Below are positions 35,870 through 44,765 of a stretch of 46,740 bases of DNA, piece after piece. The stretch is from CAVAWX01 sp963642995 (lineage in GTDB: Bacteria > Actinomycetota > Coriobacteriia > Coriobacteriales > QAMH01): assembly GCA_963642995.1 (NCBI GenBank), contig CAVIIZ010000007.1, positions 1 through 46,740 of the forward strand. Direction: 5' to 3'. A program made the position numbers and the translations under genes. The notes beneath the pieces were generated by a model. That model searched no databases. It saw nothing but the letters and a program-made list of their open reading frames with translations, and was not told where the DNA came from. The first letter of the stretch is position 1. Each line of letters opens with the position of its first letter.

Positions 35870-36004
35870 AGGGTCTTTTCTGCGAAGGTGGTACCATCTT
35901 CACCCGACAAGACAGGCGGCCGCACGGACGGGTCGCGCGATTTCGGCCGAGGAGCGCACGTGGCACAGCAAGAATCCCTCGAAATGGACGAGGTTCTCGA
36001 AAAG
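35839..36004 (+). promoter_or_regulatory. Duplicated leader, copy 2: promoter region, palindrome and first codons
   Basis: This copy matches 32773-32923, with GAAGGTGGTACCATCTTC at 35884-35901 and a 13-bp insertion in the later part. The ribosome site GGCCGAGGAGCGCA and the first ~15 codons are conserved in frame. Its first part overlaps the 3' end of the hydrolase gene. Confidence 0.7.
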
Positions 36005-36550
36005 ATCGTCTTCTATTCTCTCGACGAGGCGAAAGACAAGCTCGAGGCAAACGGCGAGTGCGCCCCCTTCACCGTCGTGGTCAGCGGCGACCAGATGTTC
36101 GTGGAAAACTACCCGGACGAAGGCGTCGAGATGTGCCGCGCGAACGCCGAGGCCAACGTGAAGACGGCCTCCACCTTCGCTTCCCACTACGCGTTTTGCT
36201 ACGACGGTTTCCTGGAGACCAACCAAGGCGCGCTCGACGCGATCATCGTCGAGGCCGCCGACTGCGACATGGAGCAGGCCTACGTCATCGGCCTGCTCTA
36301 CACGCAAGGCGAAGACGGCGCACGCGATTTCAAGGAGCAACCGGCTTTCATCGACTACACGCCCACTTTCTTCGACGCCGAGGCCGTGGCGCATGCGCAC
36401 GACGCGGACGGCGAGGCAGAAGACGAGCTTGTGCAGGCAGCCGCCGAGATCGCCGCCGCCCGCCGCGCGGACGGTTGCGGCGCCGGCGGGGAAGGCGCGG
36501 CGGCAGACGGCGCATCCGAGGCCGCGCCGGCTGCAATGCCTGCCGAATAG
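35960..36550 (+). CDS. Hypothetical protein sharing its N-terminus with the preceding hydrolase
   Basis: This 196-aa protein is not recognised. Its first 15 residues (MAQQESLEMDEVLEK) nearly repeat the start of the hydrolase at 32879, but no export signal follows; the body looks cytosolic and acidic (FTVVVSGDQMFVENYPDEG, AYVIGLLYTQGEDG). The last 45 residues are Ala/Gly/Asp-rich. The GTG at 35960 is in the same position relative to GAGGAGCGCA as the ATG of the hydrolase, which decides the start. A membrane protein gene follows 30 bp later and is probably co-transcribed. Confidence 0.7.
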   Translation: MAQQESLEMDEVLEKIVFYSLDEAKDKLEANGECAPFTVVVSGDQMFVENYPDEGVEMCRANAEANVKTASTFASHYAFCYDGFLETNQGALDAIIVEAADCDMEQAYVIGLLYTQGEDGARDFKEQPAFIDYTPTFFDAEAVAHAHDADGEAEDELVQAAAEIAAARRADGCGAGGEGAAADGASEAAPAAMPAE

Positions 36551-36580
36551 GCGGGCGCGAAGGAAAGGACTCGCGAGAAG

Positions 36581-37573
36581 ATGTCCCAGACGAACTATCT
36601 GAAGCAGGCGTGGGCAGACCTCAAGCAAGGACGCGGCTGGTGCATCCCCTTGCTTTTGCTGGGACTTGTCAGCTGCATCCCCGTTGCAGGCCCTGTCGTG
36701 TCGGCGGGGTACCTCCTCGACTGGGCCAAGGAGGCCGCATGGGGCATGGACCGAGGGCTGCCGCGCCGCGTGGGCAGCATCGGGCGGCGTTTCCGCTACG
36801 GATTCATCGCGCTTGCCATATACCTCGTGTGGACGGTGCCGATGCTCGTCTTGTCCACGTTGCTCTCGCAGATTCCCGGGGTGGGCTCGATACTGAACGT
36901 CGTGTGCACCGTGGCCATGCTCGTCTTCTCCACCTTGGGCACGGTCGCCGTGCTGCGTGGGCTGGTCTACGAGCGCGTCGAGCCCGGCTTGCATTTCGCG
37001 CGGGTCTTCAAGATGGCAAACCACGACATGCCGGGCCTGCTCGTCGTGTTCTGCGGCCTTGCCGCCACCTGGCTTCTGTCCCAGCTCGTCGAGTTCTTCG
37101 TGGCGCTCGTGCTCGGCAACACCATGCAGCTCTTCTTGCCCGCCGCCTCGGGCCTGTCGTCGAGCATCGGTCTTCTCGTCATGGTCGGGGCGTTTTCCTC
37201 CTTCCTCATCTTCCTCATCTATCTCGCCGGCTGCATGCTCACCACCATGTTGATGGCGGTCGCGCTGCGTGTCCTCGGCCTGTGGTTCGCGCAGTTCGAG
37301 CCTGCCAAATGGGGCGCGTCGAAAGAGGAGATGCCCTTCGAGCGCGAAGACGGCGCCGCAGCGCGGGAAGAGGCACGGCAGGCGGCTCGACCGGCAGTCC
37401 AAGGCGGCCCGCAGCAGGCAACGCAAGGCGGCCCGCAGCAGGGAAAACCGGAAGACCTGCGGCAAGAAGAGCAGCAGGCGGGGCAAGACGGCCCGCGGCA
37501 AGCGGCGCAGGAGGGCGCGCAACCGGCCGGCTGCCCGCCGCCGCAGCAGCGCGGCCCGCAGACGGGGGACTGA
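36581..37573 (+). CDS. DUF4013-type membrane protein
   Basis: This 330-aa protein has six or so membrane segments: LLLLGLVSCIPVAGPVVSAGYLL, YGFIALAIYLVWTVPMLVL and later pairs around LLVVFCGLAATWLL and IGLLVMVGAFSSFLIFLIYL. The order and the VAGPVVSAGYLL block fit DUF4013, a membrane family of unknown function. After residue 255 comes a Gln/Gly/Pro-rich tail repeating QGGPQQ. The ATG at 36581 follows AAGGAAAGGA. The methyltransferase gene starts 1 bp after its stop, so they form one unit. Confidence 0.75.
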   Translation: MSQTNYLKQAWADLKQGRGWCIPLLLLGLVSCIPVAGPVVSAGYLLDWAKEAAWGMDRGLPRRVGSIGRRFRYGFIALAIYLVWTVPMLVLSTLLSQIPGVGSILNVVCTVAMLVFSTLGTVAVLRGLVYERVEPGLHFARVFKMANHDMPGLLVVFCGLAATWLLSQLVEFFVALVLGNTMQLFLPAASGLSSSIGLLVMVGAFSSFLIFLIYLAGCMLTTMLMAVALRVLGLWFAQFEPAKWGASKEEMPFEREDGAAAREEARQAARPAVQGGPQQATQGGPQQGKPEDLRQEEQQAGQDGPRQAAQEGAQPAGCPPPQQRGPQTGD

Positions 37574-37574
37574 C

Positions 37575-38381
37575 ATGTATCCGGACGTCGATTGGGCGGG
37601 GGCCTGGAGAAAGGCGCAGGAAAGCCGCCAGCGCGACGGCGGCGCCGAGTACTGGAACAAGCGCGCCCCGAGTTTTGCGAAGACGGCGGGGACCTCGCCC
37701 TACGCCCGCGATTTTCTGGGCCGCGCCGGCGTGCGCGACGGCGAGACGGTGCTGGACATGGGCTGCGGGTCCGGCACTTTGGCGCTGCCGCTTGCCGCCG
37801 CCGGCCACGAGGTCTACGCCCGCGATTTCTCGACGCGCATGATCGAGCTGATGCTGCAACGCGCCGATCTGGACGGCACGCGCGGGCGCATCCACGAGCA
37901 GCTGCTGTCCTGGGACGACGACTGGGACGCGGCGGACGTGCCCGTGGCCGACGTCGCGGTGGCCTCGCGCTCCATATCCACGCGCGACCTCGATGCGGCG
38001 CTGGCAAAGCTCGACGCCCATGCAAGGCGCCGCGTGTGCATCACCTTGGCCGCCGGTCCTTCGCCGCGCCACGACGACGTGCTCTTGAAGGCCATAGGCC
38101 GCGAACGCCTGGTCATGCCCGATTGCCAGTTCGCCTGCAACATGCTGTGGGCGCGCGGCATCGAGCCCGAGGTGTCCTACATCCGCAGCCAGAGGGTGAA
38201 GGATTTCGCCAGCCCCGAAGACGCGGTGCAGACGAGCGCGACCATACTGGACACGACGCCTGCAGAGCGCGAGCGCCTCGAGGCCTACGCCGCCGAGCAC
38301 CTGGTCGAGCGCGCGCCCGGCGCCTGGAACTTCGACCACGAGCACGTGGTCAGCTGGTGCTTCATCGCGTGGGACAAATAA
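37575..38381 (+). CDS. Class I SAM-dependent methyltransferase
   Basis: This 268-aa protein has a canonical Rossmann methyltransferase core: motif I VLDMGCGSGTLALPLA, the acidic residue ending strand two near VYARDFS, and VAVASRSIS as motif IV. It resembles small-molecule or unassigned methyltransferases found in anaerobes; nothing shows the substrate. The ATG at 37575 follows the previous stop by 1 bp (TGAC-ATG), implying translational coupling. A 177-bp gap follows, with TATATT (38422-38427) as a possible -10 for the next gene. Confidence 0.82.
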   Translation: MYPDVDWAGAWRKAQESRQRDGGAEYWNKRAPSFAKTAGTSPYARDFLGRAGVRDGETVLDMGCGSGTLALPLAAAGHEVYARDFSTRMIELMLQRADLDGTRGRIHEQLLSWDDDWDAADVPVADVAVASRSISTRDLDAALAKLDAHARRRVCITLAAGPSPRHDDVLLKAIGRERLVMPDCQFACNMLWARGIEPEVSYIRSQRVKDFASPEDAVQTSATILDTTPAERERLEAYAAEHLVERAPGAWNFDHEHVVSWCFIAWDK

Positions 38382-38558
38382 CCGCATCGAATCAACATGT
38401 CCACAACTCGCGCAAACGGGATATATTCTCCACTCGCAGGGTTGATACTGCGACAAAAGACGACATGCAAGAGGGCCGACGCGCGCACGTGCGGGCAGGC
38501 TCTTGCTTGAACGGCTCCGAGACAAGCGCGGGGCTGCCGAAAAAAGGGGAGAGACGAC

Positions 38559-41500
38559 ATGCCGGCTGTCGATGAGGGGCAGATGAAGAAAGAAGAGGCG
38601 CCGTTGCGCATAGGCGTCGACGTGGGGTCCACGACCGTCAAGCTCGTCGTGCTCGGCGAGCAGGCGGGCGAAGGGCGAGGCGGCACGGCAGATGCCGTCG
38701 CGGGCGGCGTGGGCGCTTCGGGCGCGGATGATGCCGCGAAACCCGGCGGCGCCGTCCTCTTCAGCGTCTACCGCCGCCACCACAGCGACATACGCGCCAC
38801 CATCGCCGAGATTTTCGACGAGGCGAAAGGCGTGGCGGGCAGCCGTCCGGCCACCGTCACCATCACCGGCTCGGGCGGCTTGCTGCTTTCGCAATGGCTG
38901 TCCGTGCCCTTCGTCCAGGAGGTCATCGCCAACAAGACGGCGGTCGAGACCCTGATACCGGCCACCGACGTGGCCATCGAGCTGGGCGGCGAGGACGCAA
39001 AGATCGTCTACTTCGACCACGGCATCGAGCAGCGCATGAACGGCACCTGCGCCGGCGGCACCGGCGCCTTCATCGACCAGATGGCCACCTTGCTCGACAC
39101 CGACGCGGCTGGCCTCGACGAGATGGCCGCCCGCCACAGCACCATCTACCCCATCGCGTCGCGCTGCGGCGTTTTCGCCAAGACCGACGTGCAGCCGCTG
39201 CTGAACGAGGGCGCGAGCAAAGACGACATCGCCGCCTCTATTTTCCAGGCCGTGGTCATGCAGACCATCTCCGGACTTGCCTGCGGGCGCCCCATACGCG
39301 GAAACGTCGCGTTTTTGGGAGGGCCGTTGCACTATCTGCCCCAGCTGCGCCGGCGCTTCGTCGAGACGTTGGGGCTTTCGCCGGAAGAGACGATCGTTCC
39401 AGACGAAAGCCACCTGTTCGTGGCCCGCGGCGCGGCCATCGCCAGCGCGAGAAACGACGAGACGGTCACGATCGCGCAGCTCAAGGAGCGCATGGAGCAT
39501 CTGGGCGACGTGCAGGCAAGCGAGGTCGCGCGCCTGGACCGGCTGTTTGCCGACGAGGCCGACTACGAGGCCTTTCGCGCACGGCACGCGCAGACGGCAG
39601 TGGAGCGGGCAAGCCTTGCCGACTACCGCGGGCGCGCCTATCTGGGCATCGACGCGGGATCCACCACGTTGAAGAGCGTGCTCGTGGGCGAAGACGGCCA
39701 GATCCTCTTCATGTTCTACGCCAACAACAAAGGCGACGTGCTCGGCTGCGCGCGTGCCATGCTAGGCGAGCTGGAGGCGCAGGTCCCGCGCGGTGAAGAC
39801 GGCGCGCCCCTCGTCGAGATAGGCCATGTGACGACCACCGGCTACGGAGAGGCGTTGTTGCTGGAGGCTATCGGCGCGGACAGCGGCGAGATAGAGACGG
39901 TCGCCCACCTGCGCGGCGCGCGCGAGCTGTGCCCGGACGTGGACTTCATCTTGGACATAGGCGGCCAGGACATGAAGTGCATGCGGGTGAAGGACGGCGT
40001 GATCGAGCACATCATGCTCAACGAGGCCTGCTCTGCGGGCTGCGGCTCCTTCCTCGAGGCCTTCGCCGGGAGCCTGAAGATGTCCATTTCCGATTTCGCG
40101 GCCGCGGCCATCCACGCAGACGCGCCGGTGGACCTGGGCAGCCGCTGCACCGTGTTCATGAACTCGCGGGTGAAGCAGGCGCAAAAAGAAGGCGCGACCC
40201 CCGCCGACATCTCGGCCGGCCTGTCGTATTCGGTCATCAAGAACGCCCTGTTCAAGGTGATCAAGCTGCGCGATGCCTCCGAGCTGGGCGCGCACGCCGT
40301 CGTGCAGGGCGGCACCTTTTTAAACGACGCGGTCCTGCGCGCCTTCGAGCTCTTGTCCGGACACGACGCCATACGCCCCGACATCGCGGGCAACATGGGG
40401 GCATGGGGCGCGGCGCTGCTGGCCCGCGACCGCGCGAGCGGCGAGGGCTCGACCCTGCTGACCTGCGCCGAGATCGACGCCATCGAGGTCAAGCGCACCA
40501 CGGCGCGCTGCGGGCTGTGCGAGAACCGCTGCCTGCTCACCATCAACGACTTCGGCGCCGACCCGGCCGGCCGTCGCCGCCGCTTCATCACGGGCAACCG
40601 CTGCGAGAAGGGCGCGGGGACGAAGAACGAGAGCGCCGACGTGCCCAACCTCTTCGACTACAAGAACCGCCTGCTCTTCGAGCGTCCCGTGCTCTCGCGC
40701 GAGCAGGCGCGCTACGGCACGGTGGGCATCCCGCGCGCGCTGAACATGTTCGAGAACTACCCCTTCTGGCACAGCTTCTTCACCACGCTGGGCTACGCGG
40801 TCGAGTTGTCCGCGCCCAGCACCAAGAAGACCTACGAGGCAGGCGTCGAGTCCATGCCCTCGGAAAACGCGTGCTATCCGGCGAAGCTCTCGCACGGCCA
40901 CATCATGGACCTGCTGGCCCGCGACGTGGACTTCATCTGGATGCCCTGCATACGCTGGGAGCGTCAAGAAGACGACGGGGCGAACAACCACTACAACTGC
41001 CCCATCGTCATGAGCTATTCCGAGGCTCTGCGCTTGAACATCGACGAGCTGGCCGCAAGCCGCACCGATTTCCTCAACCCCTTCATCCCCTACGACGACA
41101 AAGAGGCCCTCAAGCTGCGCCTCTACGAGCATCTGGTGAAGAAGCGCCGCGCCGCGCACCCGCATGCCGCCTACCCGACGAAAAAGGAGATAGACGCCGC
41201 CGTGGAGCGCGCCTGGGCGGCAGACGCCGATTTCAAGGCCAAGATGCGCGCGAAGGGCGCCGAGACGCTGCGCTGGCTGGAGGCCGACCCGTCCCGCCAC
41301 GGCATCGTGCTCGCCGGGCGCCCCTACCACATCGACCCCGAGATCAACCACGCCATCCCCGAGCTGGTCACGAGCTTCGGGCTGGCGGTGCTCACCGAGG
41401 ATTCCGTCGCGCACCTGGGTCGGCTCGAGCGCAACCTGCGCGTCTACGACCAGTGGATGTTCCATACGCGGCTCTACAACGCGGCCAAGGTCGTCACCGA

Positions 41501-42992
41501 GCGCCGCGACCTGGACCTCGTGCAGTTGAACAGCTTCGGCTGCGGGCTGGACGCGCTCACCACCGACGAGGTGCAAGAGATCGTCGAGGGGTCGGGCAAG
41601 GTCTACACCGTGTTGAAGATCGACGAGGTGTCCAACCTGGGCGCCGCGCGCATACGCCTGCGCAGCCTGCTGGCGGCCTTGCGGCAGAAGGGCGCCTGCG
41701 AGCCGACGGCCGCGTCCACGGAGTTTCCCCGCGTCGAGTACACAAAGGAGATGCAGGACAGCGGGGAGTACACGATACTCGCCCCGCAGATGAGCCCCAT
41801 CCATTTCGAGCTGCTCGTGCCCGTTTTCCACCACTACGGCTACAACCTCGAGCTTTTGCCCAGCGTGGACCCTGCGGCCGTGGACGCCGGCCTGAAGTAC
41901 GTGAACAACGACATCTGCTATCCGTCCATACTCGTCACCGGCCAGATCATGGAGGCGGCCACGAGCGGGCGCTACGACATGGACCGCACGGCCTTCATCA
42001 TCACCCAGACGGGCGGCGGCTGCCGCGCCACCAACTACATCGCCCTCATCCGCAAGGGCCTGCACGAGGCGGGCCTCGGGCACGTGCCCGTCATCAGCCT
42101 GGCCTTCAACGACACGGGCGAGCGCAACTCCGGCTTCACCGTCACGCCCAAGATGCTGAAAACCGCCCTGCCGGCGCTGCTCGCAGGCGACTTGCTGATG
42201 ATGTGCCTGTACCGCGTGCGTCCCTACGAGAAGGTGCCGGGCAGCGCGGACAAGCTCTTCCGCAAATGGATGGACTGGATGAAGGAACATGAATGCGGCC
42301 TTTCGCTGCTGCGCGACATGCCGCGCGTCTACCGCGACATCGTCGCCGACTTCGACAGGCTGGCCTGCGTGGATTTCGGCAGCAAGCCGCGCGTGGGCGT
42401 GGTGGGCGAGATTTTGGTGAAGTTCCATCCCACGGCCAACAACCAGATCGTCGAGACCATCGAGCGCGAGGGCTGCGAGGCCGTCGTGCCGGGGCTGGTG
42501 GACTTCTTCTTGTTCGGCATCCTGAACCCCGCGTTTCGCGCGCAGGAGCTCACTCCCAGCCTGAAGAAGTACGCCACCGCGAAAGGGGCCGTGGCCGCGC
42601 TGGAGAAGCTGCGCGACCCCGTGCGGCGCGCGCTGGCGGCCTCGGAGCGCTTCGAGCCGTTCGGGCGCATCGGCGACGTGGCGGCCGGCGCGGCGCAGAT
42701 CCTCGACCTGTGCAACATGATGGGCGAGGGCTGGCTGCTCACCGGCGAGATGGTCGAGCTGATCGAGTCCGGCGCGCCCAACATCGTGTGCACGCAGCCG
42801 TTTGCCTGCCTGCCCAACCACGTCGTGGGCAAGGCCGTGATCAAGGAGATGCGCCGGCGCTATCCGCAAAGCAACATCGTGGCCGTGGACTACGACCCGG
42901 GCGCCTCCGAGGTCAACCAGCTCAACCGCATCAAGCTGATGATCGCCGTGGCCTTTGCCAATCAGGAGAAGGCGCGCATGGCCGCAAAATGA
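38559..42992 (+). CDS. Fused 2-hydroxyacyl-CoA dehydratase activase (BadF/BcrA-type, two ATPase domains, DUF2229)
   Basis: This 1477-aa protein belongs to the long BadF/BadG/BcrA/BcrD family, ATP-driven electron activators for radical dehydratases and related enzymes. A first ATPase domain starts with IGVDVGSTTVKLV and carries ELGGEDAKIVYFD and NGTCAGGTGAFIDQ. A second starts at about residue 363 (YLGIDAGSTTLKS) and holds DIGGQDMKC and the cysteine pair in NEACSAGCGSFLE for the subunit-bridging 4Fe-4S cluster. The C-terminal half is DUF2229 with many cysteines (ESMPSENACYPAKLSHGH, MPCIRWERQE). AAGGGGAGAG precedes the ATG. The usual dehydratase subunits are not in the window, so the partner is unknown; the C-terminal half may bind its own cluster. 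Confidence 0.9.
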   Translation: MPAVDEGQMKKEEAPLRIGVDVGSTTVKLVVLGEQAGEGRGGTADAVAGGVGASGADDAAKPGGAVLFSVYRRHHSDIRATIAEIFDEAKGVAGSRPATVTITGSGGLLLSQWLSVPFVQEVIANKTAVETLIPATDVAIELGGEDAKIVYFDHGIEQRMNGTCAGGTGAFIDQMATLLDTDAAGLDEMAARHSTIYPIASRCGVFAKTDVQPLLNEGASKDDIAASIFQAVVMQTISGLACGRPIRGNVAFLGGPLHYLPQLRRRFVETLGLSPEETIVPDESHLFVARGAAIASARNDETVTIAQLKERMEHLGDVQASEVARLDRLFADEADYEAFRARHAQTAVERASLADYRGRAYLGIDAGSTTLKSVLVGEDGQILFMFYANNKGDVLGCARAMLGELEAQVPRGEDGAPLVEIGHVTTTGYGEALLLEAIGADSGEIETVAHLRGARELCPDVDFILDIGGQDMKCMRVKDGVIEHIMLNEACSAGCGSFLEAFAGSLKMSISDFAAAAIHADAPVDLGSRCTVFMNSRVKQAQKEGATPADISAGLSYSVIKNALFKVIKLRDASELGAHAVVQGGTFLNDAVLRAFELLSGHDAIRPDIAGNMGAWGAALLARDRASGEGSTLLTCAEIDAIEVKRTTARCGLCENRCLLTINDFGADPAGRRRRFITGNRCEKGAGTKNESADVPNLFDYKNRLLFERPVLSREQARYGTVGIPRALNMFENYPFWHSFFTTLGYAVELSAPSTKKTYEAGVESMPSENACYPAKLSHGHIMDLLARDVDFIWMPCIRWERQEDDGANNHYNCPIVMSYSEALRLNIDELAASRTDFLNPFIPYDDKEALKLRLYEHLVKKRRAAHPHAAYPTKKEIDAAVERAWAADADFKAKMRAKGAETLRWLEADPSRHGIVLAGRPYHIDPEINHAIPELVTSFGLAVLTEDSVAHLGRLERNLRVYDQWMFHTRLYNAAKVVTERRDLDLVQLNSFGCGLDALTTDEVQEIVEGSGKVYTVLKIDEVSNLGAARIRLRSLLAALRQKGACEPTAASTEFPRVEYTKEMQDSGEYTILAPQMSPIHFELLVPVFHHYGYNLELLPSVDPAAVDAGLKYVNNDICYPSILVTGQIMEAATSGRYDMDRTAFIITQTGGGCRATNYIALIRKGLHEAGLGHVPVISLAFNDTGERNSGFTVTPKMLKTALPALLAGDLLMMCLYRVRPYEKVPGSADKLFRKWMDWMKEHECGLSLLRDMPRVYRDIVADFDRLACVDFGSKPRVGVVGEILVKFHPTANNQIVETIEREGCEAVVPGLVDFFLFGILNPAFRAQELTPSLKKYATAKGAVAALEKLRDPVRRALAASERFEPFGRIGDVAAGAAQILDLCNMMGEGWLLTGEMVELIESGAPNIVCTQPFACLPNHVVGKAVIKEMRRRYPQSNIVAVDYDPGASEVNQLNRIKLMIAVAFANQEKARMAAK

Positions 42993-43001
42993 CGGGGCAC
43001 C

Positions 43002-43082
43002 GCTTTCGAAAAGTTGCATACCGCGCCGAATCTGCTTTCGAAAAGTTGCACATTTCACTAAAATTGCTTTCGAAAAGTTGCA
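43002..43082 (+). repeat. Triple direct-repeat array upstream of ATPase B, 32-bp period
   Basis: GCTTTCGAAAAGTTGCA is present three times without a mismatch, at 43002-43018, 43034-43050 and 43066-43082. The two spacers are 15 bp each and unrelated. The array starts 10 bp after the activase stop and ends 21 bp before the ATPase start. Confidence 0.95.
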
Positions 43083-43103
43083 CAAGCTGATGGGGTGGAT
43101 GCC

Positions 43104-44417
43104 GTGCTCAAGCGGAAAATGCTAGACTACCTGCGAAAATGGAAATCATCGCATGGCAAGGAGTGCCTGCTCATCGACGGGGCGCGTCAAGTGGGGAAAT
43201 CCTTCATCGTCGATGTGTTCGGAAAATCCGATTACGAGAGCTTTATCCAGCTCGATTTCGTCAAGCAGCCCGAGCTGAAGGAGATTTTCAACGGCTCGCT
43301 CGACCCCGACGAGATTTACTCGCGTATGACCCTGCTTCTTCCCGGAATCCGCTTCGTGCCCAAGAGCACGCTCATCTTTCTCGATGAAATCCAGGAATGC
43401 CCGAAGGCCCGCTCCGCGTTCAAATATCTTGCGCTTGACGGACGCTACGACGTCGTCGGTTCGGGTTCCTTGCTGGGGATACGTTTCCGCGAGCTGTTGG
43501 ATGCCCCGTCGCTTCCCGTTGGATACGAGCGCCATGTCATCATGCGCCCGCTCGATTTCGAGGAATTCCTCTGGGCGAGGGGCTACGACGAGGAGGGCTT
43601 GGCGCTTTTGCGCGGCTATCTGGACAGGATGGAGGCAGTGCCGCCTGCAATCAACGAGACCATGATGCGCCACTTGCGGGAATACCTGGCAGTCGGGGGG
43701 ATGCCGGCGACGGTTCAGGCGTTTGCCCCTGAGGGAGACTATGGCAGCGCCCACGAGTCGCAGGAGATGCTGCACGCGCTCTATCTGGACGACATCGCAA
43801 GGTACGCGGCGCCGAGCGAGCGCGTGAAGGCCCGCGCATGCTATCTGTCGCTTCCGCGTCAGCTGGCAAAAGAGAACACCAAGTTTCGCTATGCGACGGT
43901 CGAGAAAGGGGCGGGTTCGAGGAAGCTCGAAACTTCCGTCGACTGGATCGTCGGCGCCGAAATCGTCTTGCCCTGCAAGGCGGTCTCGACCCCGCAATTT
44001 CCGCTGGCCTCATACGAGGGGGAGAACCGTTTTCGCCTCTATGCGAATGATACGGGTATGCTCATGGCCATGTACGACTTCAAGATGAAGGCGGCGGTCG
44101 TGGACAACACTTTAAAAGGGCCGATGAAAGGGGGCTTGTACGAGAACCTCGTCGCCTGCATGCTGGTGCAGAAGGGCGTCGCGCTGCGCTACTGGATGTC
44201 CCAAAATGCCAAGCATGAAATCGAGTTTCTGGTCGACGGAGACGCCTCGGTGGTCCCAATCGAGGTGAAGGCCGGACGCGGAGCGACGGCTTCGCTTGAC
44301 GCCGTGCTGGAACGCGAGGACGTCTGTCTGGGGTACAAGCTGGTGGATGGCAACGTCGGGAGGGATGGCAAGAAGGTCACGCTGCCCCTCTACATGGCGA
44401 TGTTTTTGTTCGAGTGA
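43104..44417 (+). CDS. AAA ATPase with DUF4143 domain (paralogue B)
   Basis: This 437-aa paralogue has Walker A GARQVGKS at residues 26-33, Walker B LIFLDEIQECP, sensor VGSGSLLG, and a C-terminal EIEFLVDGD...VPIEVKAG of PD-(D/E)xK type. The GTG at 43104 is preferred over the GTG at 43095 because it gives the start (M)LKRK and puts Walker A at the same residues as in paralogues A and C, behind a GGGG-rich ribosome site. Family members are widespread and of unknown role. Confidence 0.88.
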   Translation: MLKRKMLDYLRKWKSSHGKECLLIDGARQVGKSFIVDVFGKSDYESFIQLDFVKQPELKEIFNGSLDPDEIYSRMTLLLPGIRFVPKSTLIFLDEIQECPKARSAFKYLALDGRYDVVGSGSLLGIRFRELLDAPSLPVGYERHVIMRPLDFEEFLWARGYDEEGLALLRGYLDRMEAVPPAINETMMRHLREYLAVGGMPATVQAFAPEGDYGSAHESQEMLHALYLDDIARYAAPSERVKARACYLSLPRQLAKENTKFRYATVEKGAGSRKLETSVDWIVGAEIVLPCKAVSTPQFPLASYEGENRFRLYANDTGMLMAMYDFKMKAAVVDNTLKGPMKGGLYENLVACMLVQKGVALRYWMSQNAKHEIEFLVDGDASVVPIEVKAGRGATASLDAVLEREDVCLGYKLVDGNVGRDGKKVTLPLYMAMFLFE

Positions 44418-44673
44418 CCGGGCGGGGTGGCTTGGTATTTTGCTGTATCAAGAGCTTGAAAAGGAGAAGGGCTATCCGCCACGACGCGCCGGGGATACCC
44501 GCTCGCGTTTGCTGCGCGCCGACGGGATGCTGCCTGTCGGGGGTGCGGGGGAGCTGGAGGTCTACATCGCCCGTCTGGAGGCCGTCGAGGCGCTTTTCGG
44601 CCTCTCCGCAAGCGTCAAATCTCAGATACGGGGGCTGCGCCTGTACGGCGAGTTTTCGCGGATGGCGGCTTGA
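44418..44673 (+). pseudogene. C-terminal remnant of an unidentified gene
   Basis: After ATPase B the frame ending at 44673 reads LLYQELEKEKGYPPRR...LEVYIARLEAVEALFGLS and SVKSQIRGLRLYGEFSRMAA-stop. It has no convincing start and was probably cut by rearrangement. The last part recurs at 46382-46465 with mostly synonymous or conservative changes, so it was once coding. The gene family is not recognised. Confidence 0.55.
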
Positions 44674-44705
44674 AGTTGCTGCACCCCGTCTGCTTGTCCA
44701 GCAGG
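44594..44705. repeat. Direct repeat flanking ATPase C, left copy
   Basis: This stretch aligns with 46382-46490. The core 44635-44685 matches 46427-46477 over 51 bp with one mismatch; outside it the match drops gradually. The two copies enclose about 1.7 kb with the array and ATPase C. Confidence 0.85.
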
Positions 44706-44751
44706 TTGTGGGCAAGGCTGTGATCGAGGAAATGCGCCGGTCAAGCTCATG
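44680..44751 (+). pseudogene. Relic of the 3' end of an acyl-CoA dehydratase activase gene
   Basis: Bases 44703-44740 read V-V-G-K-A-V-I-E-E-M-R-R, nearly the NHVVGKAVIKEMRR of the intact gene (42817-42860), with synonymous third-position changes. The preceding TGCAC-CTGC segment and the following TCAAGCTCATG match flanking parts of that gene with a deletion between. It shows that a second, diverged activase once lay here. Confidence 0.65.
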
Positions 44752-44765
44752 TATCGTAAAGTTTC

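Noticed and set aside
44527..44673. Small gene starting at the ATG at 44527
   Set aside because: No ribosome site, and similarity to the remnant at 46382-46465 shows it is the tail of a longer lost gene.
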